42,186 bases of DNA. Source: JARYMI01 sp037444845. GTDB lineage: Bacteria > Acidobacteriota > Aminicenantia > Aminicenantales > UBA8522. The position numbers and the translations under genes are program-made. This document shows, in pieces, positions 15,381 to 22,156 of the stretch (the stretch's first letter is position 1; each line of letters begins with the position of its first letter). The notes beneath the pieces were generated by a model. The model saw only the letters and a program-made list of their open reading frames with translations. It had not been told where the DNA came from and did no database searches. Location of the stretch: positions 1 to 42,186 of the forward strand of contig JBBILQ010000017.1 of NCBI GenBank assembly GCA_037444845.1, in the 5' to 3' direction.

Positions 15381-15417
15381 AGCACCAGAAATACCTAACC
15401 AAACCTGACACAAAAAG

Positions 15418-15442
15418 AGTGGGGCCAGAAGGGCCCCACTTT
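15418..15442 (+). terminator. hairpin terminator after the candidate precursor
   Basis: A 9-bp perfect stem (AGTGGGGCC at 15418-15426 pairing with GGCCCCACT at 15432-15440), a 5-base loop and a short T run. It lies 38 bases after the precursor stop. The T tract is weak, so it may attenuate rather than fully stop transcription into the propeller gene. Confidence 0.7.
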
Positions 15443-15487
15443 GCCAATCACCCAATAAAATAAGAGGATAAGTGGAGCAATCGTAAA

Positions 15488-16501
15488 ATGAAAAGATATT
15501 TATTTATATTAATAATCCTTGCTTTTGCCTTTAGTGCTTATAGCAAAAAACCCGAACAAGAGAAAAAAATACAGGTTTCCGTTGTGACCACCATTGGTAC
15601 CGATGGTGTGAATGCCCAGAAAGACGATCCTTATTTATTTTTTAGTATTGACTCTGTAGCCTGCGATTCAGAGGGGAATATTTATATTCTTGATAGAAAA
15701 GAGGGGTGCGTAAAAGTTTTGGACAGGCATGGAAGATTTCTCAGGAGGATGTTAAGTAAGGGCAGGGGGCCAGACGAAATTGAGGCTCCTTATCGAATCA
15801 TCATAAATAGATTTACGGGGCGATTATTTGTCTTAAATTTGAATGGATATGAAATAAAAGAATTCGATAAGATGGGGAAATTTGTGAATCTGTATATTCC
15901 TCCTGATCAAATAATGCTTTTCTTTGACTTTCTGGATGAGGAAAGAATTATCTTTGTTAATACGAAGTCAGGCGGGAGATTTAAAATATTAAACCTGACG
16001 ACTAGGAAGTTCGAAAAGAGTTTTGCCTCTTCCTCTGGTGCGCCGAGCATAGTTTATGGGAATCAAAGGTTCGTCCTTGAGGGTGGAATCCTTTGGACAT
16101 GCCATGATGACAAAACGGAGCTTATAGGATATGATCTTAATACAGAAAAGGAAGTGGTGCGAATTACTCTTCCTGAAGTTTATAGGGAATATACGATTGA
16201 TAAGGGTACAGGTGCTGGGGGGCGGTGGTGGTCGGCAAGAATTCGCCAATTTGCGCAGCCCTTACTGATCAATGGGGGTTTGTATGTATTATTTAGCAGA
16301 TGGGAATGGACATCGGATAAACCTGCAAGGCAAAAAAGCCTGGATCTTTCACTTTATCAGCTGGATGGTAAGAAGATTAAAAAAATAAGAGATCTTCCTG
16401 AAGCTCGCTTCATGTATCTCGGGACCTCCTGGCAAAACCGGATACTCCTTTATGGATCTGATCCTTATCCACACCTAAAAATTCTTGAAATAAGTGATTG
16501 A
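15488..16501 (+). CDS. exported 6-bladed beta-propeller protein
   Basis: A 337-residue protein with a signal peptide (about 1-19, YLFILIILAFAFSAYS). Blades are visible as repeated strands: SVACDSEGNIYILDRKEGCVKVLDRHGRF, YRIIINRFTGRLFVLNL, EIKEFDKMGKFV, RFKILNLTTRKF, ELIGYDLNTEKEV and a closing YLGTSWQNRILLYGSD...LKILEI. This matches the 6-bladed propeller/NHL-like proteins common in Bacteroidota and Acidobacteriota, which often lie beside small-peptide genes. No enzymatic motif is visible, so it probably binds a ligand or peptide outside the cytoplasmic membrane. It is complete, unlike the fragment at 14061-14701, and may be its paralogue. The flanking context and low GC place it in the same acquired locus. 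Confidence 0.8.
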   Translation: MKRYLFILIILAFAFSAYSKKPEQEKKIQVSVVTTIGTDGVNAQKDDPYLFFSIDSVACDSEGNIYILDRKEGCVKVLDRHGRFLRRMLSKGRGPDEIEAPYRIIINRFTGRLFVLNLNGYEIKEFDKMGKFVNLYIPPDQIMLFFDFLDEERIIFVNTKSGGRFKILNLTTRKFEKSFASSSGAPSIVYGNQRFVLEGGILWTCHDDKTELIGYDLNTEKEVVRITLPEVYREYTIDKGTGAGGRWWSARIRQFAQPLLINGGLYVLFSRWEWTSDKPARQKSLDLSLYQLDGKKIKKIRDLPEARFMYLGTSWQNRILLYGSDPYPHLKILEISD

Positions 16502-16779
16502 AAGCTAATAATGCTTCCTAAAAATTGAGCTGGCCAATAAGATGTGTTTTGAGCCTTGTTTCAAGAGGAATGTAGACATAAGCTATTTGAAAATATAGGA
16601 AAACGACAGAGTTTGATTAGATTTGATATGGTTATGTTTTTTTTACAGACAGGGAACTCAAAAGGCCGGATTCATTCCTTCCAAGTTTGCGTGATTGCAT
16701 TGGGACTTTGGTGACTTGAAAAATTCCGTTGTAAGAAAAGAGAAAGGCGCACTGCCAAGTTTTACTCCTTCAAAGTAAA

Positions 16780-17214
16780 ATGCCGATGAGATTGTATCTA
16801 ACCAAACTCAACCATGTCCTTCCCTATATCAGAGTCTTCAAAAAGCAAGCGCTGATTGGCTCCTTTTGCATGATAGTTCTGTCGCTGCTGGCGCTTCCTA
16901 CTCCCTATATAATGAAATTCATCATTGATGATGTCCTTGGAGAGAAAAATCTCAAGCTATTGAACCTTATCATCCTTGCTCTAATAGGGATTCAAGTGGC
17001 CAGGCTTGTCTTTTCGTTTCTTACGAACTATCTCTTCGGAGTCTTTAACCAGGAGATTCTGGCGAAAGTCAAAAAAGGGCTTTTCCGCAGGCTGCTCCGG
17101 CTGCCTCTTTCTTTTTACGACAAGCATCAATCTGGCTATTTGCTTTCCCGGATTGGCGAGGTTGATCACATATTCAACATGGGCGGGGGGAAGTTAGAAG
17201 AGATGGCATGTTAG
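16780..17214 (+). pseudogene. truncated ABC exporter, transmembrane domain start only
   Basis: A 144-codon frame matching the beginning of a type I ABC exporter: GSFCMIVLSLLALPTPYIMKFIIDDVLG, LIILALIGIQVARLVFSFLTNYLFGVFNQEIL and the coupling-helix style LFRRLLRLPLSFYDKHQSGYLLSRI. It ends abruptly after DHIFNMGGGKLEEMAC; half exporters need about 570-600 residues including Walker A/B, so the rest of the membrane domain and the ATPase are missing. In RiPP loci such exporters export the product. No C39 peptidase domain precedes it. The G-rich run near 17180 may mark the break point. It is non-functional unless the fragment has a new role. Confidence 0.75.
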
Positions 17215-17542
17215 CTATTATTTCGGCATCTTCAGCCAGGAAATACTGATTGAAGTCGGCGACTCCGTCCGGGAGATCGAGACTAACGCCAAAAAAGTCC
17301 GCGCCTACCGGCTCGCCAGGGAGCTGGCGGAGAAGAGACTCGAGGCTGAAGAAAAGAAACTGGGCGTCGGCCTGACCACCAATTACTTCGTCCTCCAGTA
17401 CCAGGAGGCTCTGGCTGACGCGCGCACCATGGAGCTCAAGGTGCTGGTCGATTACAACCTCTCCCTGGCCCGCCTGGAGAGGGCCTGCGCCACCAGCTTA
17501 GAGACCCGGAACATCCGCCTGGCCAATTTCTTTAACCGCTAA
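17215..17542 (+). pseudogene. chimeric fragment: second ABC-exporter piece fused to the tolC 3' end
   Basis: Without a start codon, one frame reads SYYFGIFSQEILIEV, which is homologous to NYLFGVFNQEILAKV inside the preceding ABC fragment. It continues in frame into GDSVREIETNAKKVRAYRL and the rest of the TolC-family C-terminus, stopping at TAA 17540-17542. It therefore joins part of a second exporter copy to a duplicated tolC end. The tolC part (17251-17529) is about 97% identical to 12672-12950. The in-frame junction suggests homologous or microhomology recombination through similar bases, not random decay. Confidence 0.75.
17251..17529 (+). repeat. 279-bp direct repeat, copy 2 (tolC 3' end)
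   Basis: Same length and orientation as 12672-12950, nine mismatches. Together the copies bracket the AT-rich island 12951-17250. The last codons diverge from copy 1 (Phe-Asn-Arg instead of Leu-Lys-Gly-Gln before the stop). Confidence 0.9.
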
Positions 17543-17587
17543 TATTCTCCGGCGCCAACTGACGCTGAAGGCACGTCGCCGGTGTTC

Positions 17588-17617
17588 TTGCCTTGTATTT
17601 TTCCCCTGTGCTATGAT
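17588..17617 (+). promoter_or_regulatory. promoter of the GT2 gene, probably leaderless
   Basis: TTGCCT at 17588-17593 and TATGAT at 17612-17617 with an 18-base spacer; the -10 is preceded by TGTGC. The expected start is near 17624 and the ATG is at 17625, so the message probably has no leader. The in-frame ATG at 17613 lies inside the -10 and is unlikely to be used. Confidence 0.55.
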
Positions 17618-17624
17618 TGCCGCA

Positions 17625-18398
17625 ATGGAGATATCGGCGGTCCTCATCACCTACAACGAAGAGTCGCGGCTTGAGGGAGCCCTGAAGAGCCTTTACGGCA
17701 TTGCCTCGGAAATCGTCGTCGTTGATTGCCACAGCAGCGACGGCACGGTGAAACTCGCTAAAAAATACACAGACAAGGTTTTCGAAAGGGCCTGGACGAA
17801 CTTCGCCGACCAGAAAAATTTCGCCAACAGCAAAGCCGCTTTTCCCTGGATTCTTTCCTTAGATGCAGACGAGCGTGTCTCGCCTGAGCTTCGTCAAGAG
17901 CTTCTCAAGCTCAAAGAGACGGAGCCGGAATGTTCGGGGTTCTCCATTCCCAGGCTGGTTTTTTATCTTGGACGGTGGGTTCGTCACTCCGGCTGGTACC
18001 CTGACCGCAAAATCAGGCTTTTCCGCAAGGATAAAGCTCGCTGGGAGGGCGAATACGTCCATGAGAAGCTGGTGGTCGAAGGCAAGGTCGAGAAACTCAA
18101 GGGCCCCATCCACCATTTCACCTACCGAAACATTGCCGAGCACCTGGCCCGCATCAACAAGTTCTCGGACTTGGGCGCCCAGAAGCTCTATGCTCAAAAG
18201 AAAAAGTGCCGCTGGTATCATCTTGTCTGCCTTCCTTTTTTCAGGTTCGTCCGGGCCTACCTCTTGAAACGCGGCTTCCTCGACGGCTTTGCCGGCCTGG
18301 TCATCTCGGTTCTCACCGGGTACGCCGTCTTTGTCCGGTACGCCAAGCTGAGAGAGATCTGGAAAAAAGGAGAGAGGATTGAGCCTTTTCCATATTGA
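17625..18398 (+). CDS. family 2 glycosyltransferase, LPS core (WaaE/KdtX-like) type
   Basis: About 257 residues. The start MEISAVLITYNEESRL, the VVDCHSSDGT motif, the metal-binding LSLDADERV and the downstream GWYPDRKIRLFRKDKARWEG and HHFTYRN segments match the GT2 subgroup that includes beta-1,4-glucosyltransferases of lipopolysaccharide core assembly. It is cytoplasmic, working at the inner face of the membrane; a hydrophobic C-terminal part (FLDGFAGLVISVLTGYAVFV) may anchor it. The ATG at 17625 was chosen because it matches the usual family start and sits right after a promoter. The next glycosyltransferase begins 20 bases before this stop, so the two are co-transcribed and probably build the same surface glycan. 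Confidence 0.85.
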   Translation: MEISAVLITYNEESRLEGALKSLYGIASEIVVVDCHSSDGTVKLAKKYTDKVFERAWTNFADQKNFANSKAAFPWILSLDADERVSPELRQELLKLKETEPECSGFSIPRLVFYLGRWVRHSGWYPDRKIRLFRKDKARWEGEYVHEKLVVEGKVEKLKGPIHHFTYRNIAEHLARINKFSDLGAQKLYAQKKKCRWYHLVCLPFFRFVRAYLLKRGFLDGFAGLVISVLTGYAVFVRYAKLREIWKKGERIEPFPY

Positions 18399-19491
18399 CG
18401 CCGGCAAAGAATGGCGCGGCGGGCAGAGGCAATCGCTTTTTCTCGTCCAGGAGCTAAAGAAAAAAGGCTATCCGGTCCAATTTGTCGTCCAGCCGGAAAG
18501 CCCTCTCCATAAGAAAGCCGCTGAAGCTGGGCTTCCGGTCCTTCCCTTGAAGATGAAGAGCGAGTTCGACTTCAGCGCCGTCTTCAGGCTGAGCCGGCAG
18601 ATGAAGCGGCGCAAGTGCCGGCTTGCCCATTTCCATGACGCTCACGGCCTCGCCGTGGGCGCGGCAGCGGCGCGGCGGGCGAAAGTCCCGTTGCGCTTTA
18701 TTTCCCGGCGGGTCGACTTTCCGGTGAAGAAAAATCGCTTTTCCCGCGGAAAGTACACAAAAGACGTCGATGCCATCATCGCCATCTCCGAAGGCGTGAA
18801 GAAGGTCCTGGTCGATTCGAGCATCCCGCCGAGCCTCATCCAGGTCATCCCTTCCGGGATCGATTTTTCTCCTTTCCGGGAGGTTAAAAGCCGCGATTTT
18901 CTGCGGCGCGAGTTCTCCTTCGCGGCGGATGATTATCTGGTCGGCATCGTCGCCGCTCTCGAAGACCACAAGGGCCACACTTACCTGATCCAGGCTTCAA
19001 AAATATTGAAGGAGGAAACCCCAAAGATCAAGATCGTCGTCGTCGGGACCGGCTCGTTGCGCCTGGAGCTGGACAGGCAGACAAAGGAGCTGGGTGTCGA
19101 GGACATCGTTTTTTTCTTAGGGTTCCGCGAGGACGTGCCCCGCATCCTGGCCTCGCTCGACCTTTTCGTCCTCTCCTCCCACCTCGAAGGGCTGGGAAGC
19201 TCCATCCTGGATGCCATGGCCAGCGGGCTTCCTGTTGTCGCCACTCATGCAGGCGGCATCCCGGAGATCGTCATTAACTTCGAGACTGGCCTCCTCGTCC
19301 CTTCGCGCGACCCGGAAGCGCTGGCCCGGGCCATCCTGACGCTTTACCGGGATAGAGAGCTCGGGGCGCGCCTGGGCCAGAGAGGGTATGAGGTCGTTCA
19401 CGAGAGATATTCAGCCGAAGCCATGGCCGAGAGAGTCATCAATCTCTATGAGAGCTTCGCGGCCAAAAAAGGAATCAGGCTCAGCCGGTAA
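18379..19491 (+). CDS. family 4 glycosyltransferase
   Basis: A 370-residue GT-B fold enzyme. N-terminal features are GKEWRGGQRQSLFLVQEL and HFHDAHGLAVG; the linker DAIIAISEGVKKVLV and IPSGIDFSPF precede the donor-binding half, which contains VGIVAALEDHKGHTYLIQA, VGTGSLRLEL, FFLGFREDVPRIL and the Ex7E-type SSHLEGLGSSILDAMASGLPVVA. This is a retaining GT4 enzyme using a nucleotide sugar. The start is TTG at 18379 with an AGGAGAGAGG ribosome site; it overlaps the upstream GT2 gene by 20 bases. Together they probably extend LPS core or a capsule-like glycan; the sugar specificity is unknown. Confidence 0.85.
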   Translation: MSLFHIDAGKEWRGGQRQSLFLVQELKKKGYPVQFVVQPESPLHKKAAEAGLPVLPLKMKSEFDFSAVFRLSRQMKRRKCRLAHFHDAHGLAVGAAAARRAKVPLRFISRRVDFPVKKNRFSRGKYTKDVDAIIAISEGVKKVLVDSSIPPSLIQVIPSGIDFSPFREVKSRDFLRREFSFAADDYLVGIVAALEDHKGHTYLIQASKILKEETPKIKIVVVGTGSLRLELDRQTKELGVEDIVFFLGFREDVPRILASLDLFVLSSHLEGLGSSILDAMASGLPVVATHAGGIPEIVINFETGLLVPSRDPEALARAILTLYRDRELGARLGQRGYEVVHERYSAEAMAERVINLYESFAAKKGIRLSR

Positions 19492-19586
19492 AGCCCGGCG
19501 CTCTTAAACTGTCTTTCCTTCGGCGAGCTTCTTTCTCAGATAATCAATGTTGCGGTCGAAAAAGTTACATGCTCTGAGCGCAAAAT

Positions 19587-19597
19587 TGTGGTAAAAT
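19587..19597 (+). promoter_or_regulatory. extended -10 promoter of the DUF6922/AbiEii pair, probably leaderless
   Basis: TGTGG followed by TAAAAT at 19592-19597. No proper -35 is seen. The predicted start near 19604 is two bases before the ATG at 19606. Confidence 0.4.
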
Positions 19598-19605
19598 GAA
19601 TAAAA

Positions 19606-19851
19606 ATGAAGCACTTAAGATCCCTGTTCTGGGATGCCGATTGGACAGCAATAGACCCGAAGAAGCACAAGAAATATGTCATCGAACGAGTGTTAGAGCT
19701 CGGAGATCAAAACGCCGTTAAATGGCTCTTTTCCACGTATTCCAACGCGGAGATCGAGCGCGTGCTCAAGACCAGCCGCAATGTTTCTGTCAAGAGCGCA
19801 AACTACTGGTCCATTGTGCTTAAAGCCCGTTTGAAAAAGCATCATGTTTGA
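19606..19851 (+). CDS. small DUF6922-like antitoxin partner
   Basis: An 81-residue protein: LFWDADWTAIDPKKHKKYVIERVLELGD, NAVKWLFSTYSNAEIERVLKTSR and ANYWSIVLKARL. This matches the short DUF6922-type proteins (FWDxDxxxLDxxKHxxxVIERVLExG) usually encoded just before an AbiEii/AbiGii-type nucleotidyltransferase toxin. It is predicted to be the antitoxin or regulator of that partner. The gene overlaps the toxin start by 8 bases, which implies coupling. It probably has a leaderless transcript, since no ribosome site is present and a TAAAAT -10 lies just upstream. Confidence 0.75.
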   Translation: MKHLRSLFWDADWTAIDPKKHKKYVIERVLELGDQNAVKWLFSTYSNAEIERVLKTSRNVSVKSANYWSIVLKARLKKHHV

Positions 19852-20467
19852 ATCCGTATTAACGCCAGAGGCTAAGGCGATGATTGAAATTTTGTCCAAG
19901 TGGCCGTCCATGCGCGATTTCTATCTCAGCGGGGGGACGGCGGCGGCGCTTCAACTCGGGCACCGGACCTCCCATGACTTTGATTTTTTTTCCAAGACCA
20001 GATTTCGCCATCACATCTGCGCTCGATCGTTAAGGACACTTGGACGCTTCATCATCGATTATACTGACTCGAACACGCTGGTCGGGCGGCTCAATGATGT
20101 TAAGGTTGGTTTCTTCCATTATCCTTATCCTCTGCTCAGGGCGACGCATCGCTGGGAAGGCGTGAACATAGCCTCCCTCGAAGATATCGGTTGCAGCAAA
20201 GTAGAGGCCATCTCTTCGCGCGGCAAAAAAAGAGATTTCGTCGATCTTTACTTTATCATGAAGGCTCTGGGTCTGAACCTGAAAGAAATGCTGAGGCTTT
20301 TCGAACAAAAGTATGGCAGTGAACCCTACAATCTTATTCACATCCAGAAGAGCCTTGTCTTTTTCCAGGACGCAGAACTGGATCCTGAGCCCCAGTTGAA
20401 GGTGGCGTTCTCCTGGGAAGAGTGCAAGTCTTTTTTTGTCGACCAGATCAAGGAGCTGGCCGGGTGA
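19844..20467 (+). CDS. AbiEii/AbiGii-type nucleotidyltransferase toxin
   Basis: A 207-residue protein with the nucleotidyltransferase signature YLSGGTAAALQLGHRTSHDFDFFS (GGT plus DFDFF, residues about 27-50), a later VKVGFFHYPYP strand and a closing CSKVEAISSRGKKRDFVDLYFI segment with Lys and Asp residues typical of the AbiEii family. Members act as toxins in abortive-infection type IV systems, modifying tRNA or related targets with nucleotides. The upstream overlapping DUF6922-like gene replaces the usual AbiEi partner. All motifs are intact, so the pair is likely to be functional. Confidence 0.85.
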   Translation: MFESVLTPEAKAMIEILSKWPSMRDFYLSGGTAAALQLGHRTSHDFDFFSKTRFRHHICARSLRTLGRFIIDYTDSNTLVGRLNDVKVGFFHYPYPLLRATHRWEGVNIASLEDIGCSKVEAISSRGKKRDFVDLYFIMKALGLNLKEMLRLFEQKYGSEPYNLIHIQKSLVFFQDAELDPEPQLKVAFSWEECKSFFVDQIKELAG

Positions 20468-20664
20468 TCCGCGGCCAGTTCATTTTGTTCCTGTTTCTCC
20501 TGTGGTGACTCGTAGGGAAAAGCCGGCCTCTTGTTGCCTAGTTAACCGAATGAGCAGATAGAGATTTCACGCATCTTGATTCTTCCTTTCGCGGCTCGGA
20601 GTCTCGAAGCGGCTATTGATTCCCGGGGCGGTCGTATGGTAAGGTCAAAGGGCGGAGGAATTGG

Positions 20665-21777
20665 ATGAAGATCGAAAGAATAGAGCTCGCGCTTCTCTAC
20701 CTCCCTTACGTGCACCATTTCGAGACGAGCTTCGGCCGCGAGGAGGGCCGGAGTTTCATCATCGTCCGGGTTTTTTCGGAGGGACTCTGCGGGTACGGCG
20801 AAGTCGTGGCTTCGGTGGCGCCGCTTTATAGCTACGAGACGACCTCCACGGCCTGGTTGATCCTGTCCGAGTTTCTCATTCCTATCATCTTCAAGAAAAA
20901 TATTTCCCGGCCTGAGGATTTTTACTGGGAGGCAAGGCGATTTCGCGGGCACTCCATGGCCAAGGCAGGGCTCGAGCTCGCCCTCTGGGACCTCCAGGCC
21001 AAGAAAGCGGGAGTGCCCCTATCGAGAATTTACGGCGGAACCAGGGATGAAATAGCCGTCGGAGTCAGCCTGGGCATCGAAGACTCCATCCCGGAGCTTC
21101 TCCGGAGAATCGAGCTGTTTCTCGTAGAAGGCTACAAAAGAATCAAGCTCAAGATAAAGCCGGGCTGGGATATCGAGGTGGCCAAGGAGGTCAGGAAGCA
21201 GTTTCCTGACATTGCCCTTCAGGCTGACGCCAACGGCGCTTACAGTCTTAAAGATAAAGAAGCGCTCAAGATACTCGACCAGTTCAACCTGTTGATGCTG
21301 GAGCAGCCTTTCCCGCCCTACGACCTCTGGGACCACAGCCGGCTGCAGCGGGAGATGAGAACTCCTCTCTGTCTGGACGAGAGCATCATATCCGAGGACA
21401 CGGCGCGCCAGGCCCTGGAGATGAAGAGCTGCCGGATCATCAACATCAAAGTCGGACGCGTCGGCGGGATGGTCGAAGCTCGAAAGATTCACGACCACTG
21501 CCGGCGGGAAGGGATTCCCGTCTGGTGCGGCGGGATGTTAGAATCGGGCATCGGACGGGCCCATAACCTCCACATCGCCTCCCTTCCCAATTTCAAGCTC
21601 CCGAGCGACGTGTCGGCCAGCAAAAGATACTACAAGGAAGATTTGATCGAGCCGCCGATCGAGCTGGGTGAAGAGGGAAAAATCCCCGTTCCCGCCGGGC
21701 CAGGAATCGGCGTCATGCCGCAGGAGGACAGGATCAAGCGGGCGACCATCCGGGAAGAAGCGTTTACGTCGGAATAA
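20665..21777 (+). CDS. menC: enolase-superfamily enzyme, o-succinylbenzoate synthase/N-acylamino acid racemase type
   Basis: A 370-residue enolase-superfamily protein of the MenC/NAAAR subgroup. The catalytic features are in order: KLKIKPG (KxK acid/base Lys), metal ligands in QADANGAY (Asp), LEQPFPPYD (Glu) and CLDESI (Asp), and the second catalytic Lys in NIKVGRVGG, then WCGGMLESGIGRAHN. MenC makes o-succinylbenzoate in menaquinone synthesis; closely similar proteins racemise N-succinylamino acids, and the sequence alone cannot separate the two. No other men gene is adjacent, so the racemase role stays possible. The start at 20665 has a GGAGG ribosome site. The gene stands alone. Confidence 0.8.
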   Translation: MKIERIELALLYLPYVHHFETSFGREEGRSFIIVRVFSEGLCGYGEVVASVAPLYSYETTSTAWLILSEFLIPIIFKKNISRPEDFYWEARRFRGHSMAKAGLELALWDLQAKKAGVPLSRIYGGTRDEIAVGVSLGIEDSIPELLRRIELFLVEGYKRIKLKIKPGWDIEVAKEVRKQFPDIALQADANGAYSLKDKEALKILDQFNLLMLEQPFPPYDLWDHSRLQREMRTPLCLDESIISEDTARQALEMKSCRIINIKVGRVGGMVEARKIHDHCRREGIPVWCGGMLESGIGRAHNLHIASLPNFKLPSDVSASKRYYKEDLIEPPIELGEEGKIPVPAGPGIGVMPQEDRIKRATIREEAFTSE

Positions 21778-21849
21778 CCATTCGTTGGATTGCCGAAAAA
21801 ACCTGGTTATCAAGAGCGAAGAGAAGCGATCCGACCCAGAGGGTCGTCA

Positions 21850-21962
21850 CGAGGCTTCTTTTAGAAGCCGTGGTGATCTCATCGAATTTTATAATGCCGC
21901 CACGCTTCGCTCGCGGCGACTTCGCCGGACCGCCACGCACCCATCGGGTGCTCGCGATGACA
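21850..21962 (-). repeat. structured dispersed repeat (TGTCATCGCGAGC type)
   Basis: Read on the minus strand it starts TGTCATCGCGAGC and continues with GAAGTCGCCGCGAGCGAAGCG and TGGCGG-like blocks, then GATGAGATCACCACGGC. This resembles the widespread intergenic repeats of the form GTCATCGCGAGn...GAAGCG...GGCGATCTC. At its inner edge lies a 7-bp stem (GGCTTCT at 21853-21859 with AGAAGCC at 21863-21869). Only this copy is in the window. Confidence 0.5.
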
Positions 21963-22008
21963 GAGAGAGCGTTTCCCTTAAGGCAATTTTGATGAGCGTT
22001 GGCTCGTC

Positions 22009-22043
22009 TTGATAAAATATTATTATTTCTATATAATATATAG
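22009..22043 (+). promoter_or_regulatory. promoter with a palindromic -10, for the FAD/Fe-S oxidoreductase
   Basis: TTGATA at 22009-22014 and TATAAT at 22032-22037 with exactly 17 bases between. The -10 lies inside a perfect inverted repeat, CTATAT-AAT-ATATAG at 22029-22043, the same design as at 29406-29420. The leader would be about 113 bases. Confidence 0.65.
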
Positions 22044-22156
22044 GTTTAGTAAGATATTTTGGGCGTTTGCTGTTGACCATAATTTCTCAAGATCCTTTTC
22101 GGTGAGCAGAACTCCTGGAGAGATTCTCTCTTTTTTATTGGTTTAAGGAGTCACCA

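Larger units (their letters stand above)
21778..22156. other. intergenic region, 379 bases, with dispersed repeat and promoter
   Basis: No gene is supported. It holds a structured dispersed-type repeat (about 21850-21962), then an AT-rich promoter region (22009-22043) and a ribosome site, TTTAAGGAG, just before the ATG at 22157. Confidence 0.6.

Noticed and set aside
17215..17542. A second functional tolC gene
   Set aside because: Only the last 90 or so codons are present, with no start codon or signal peptide.
19495..19600. A minus-strand gene end reading RACNFFDRNIDYLRKKLAEG before a stop
   Set aside because: It looks protein-like, but only about 25 codons are present, with no start or ribosome site, and it overlaps the promoter of the DUF6922 gene. 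At most a remnant.
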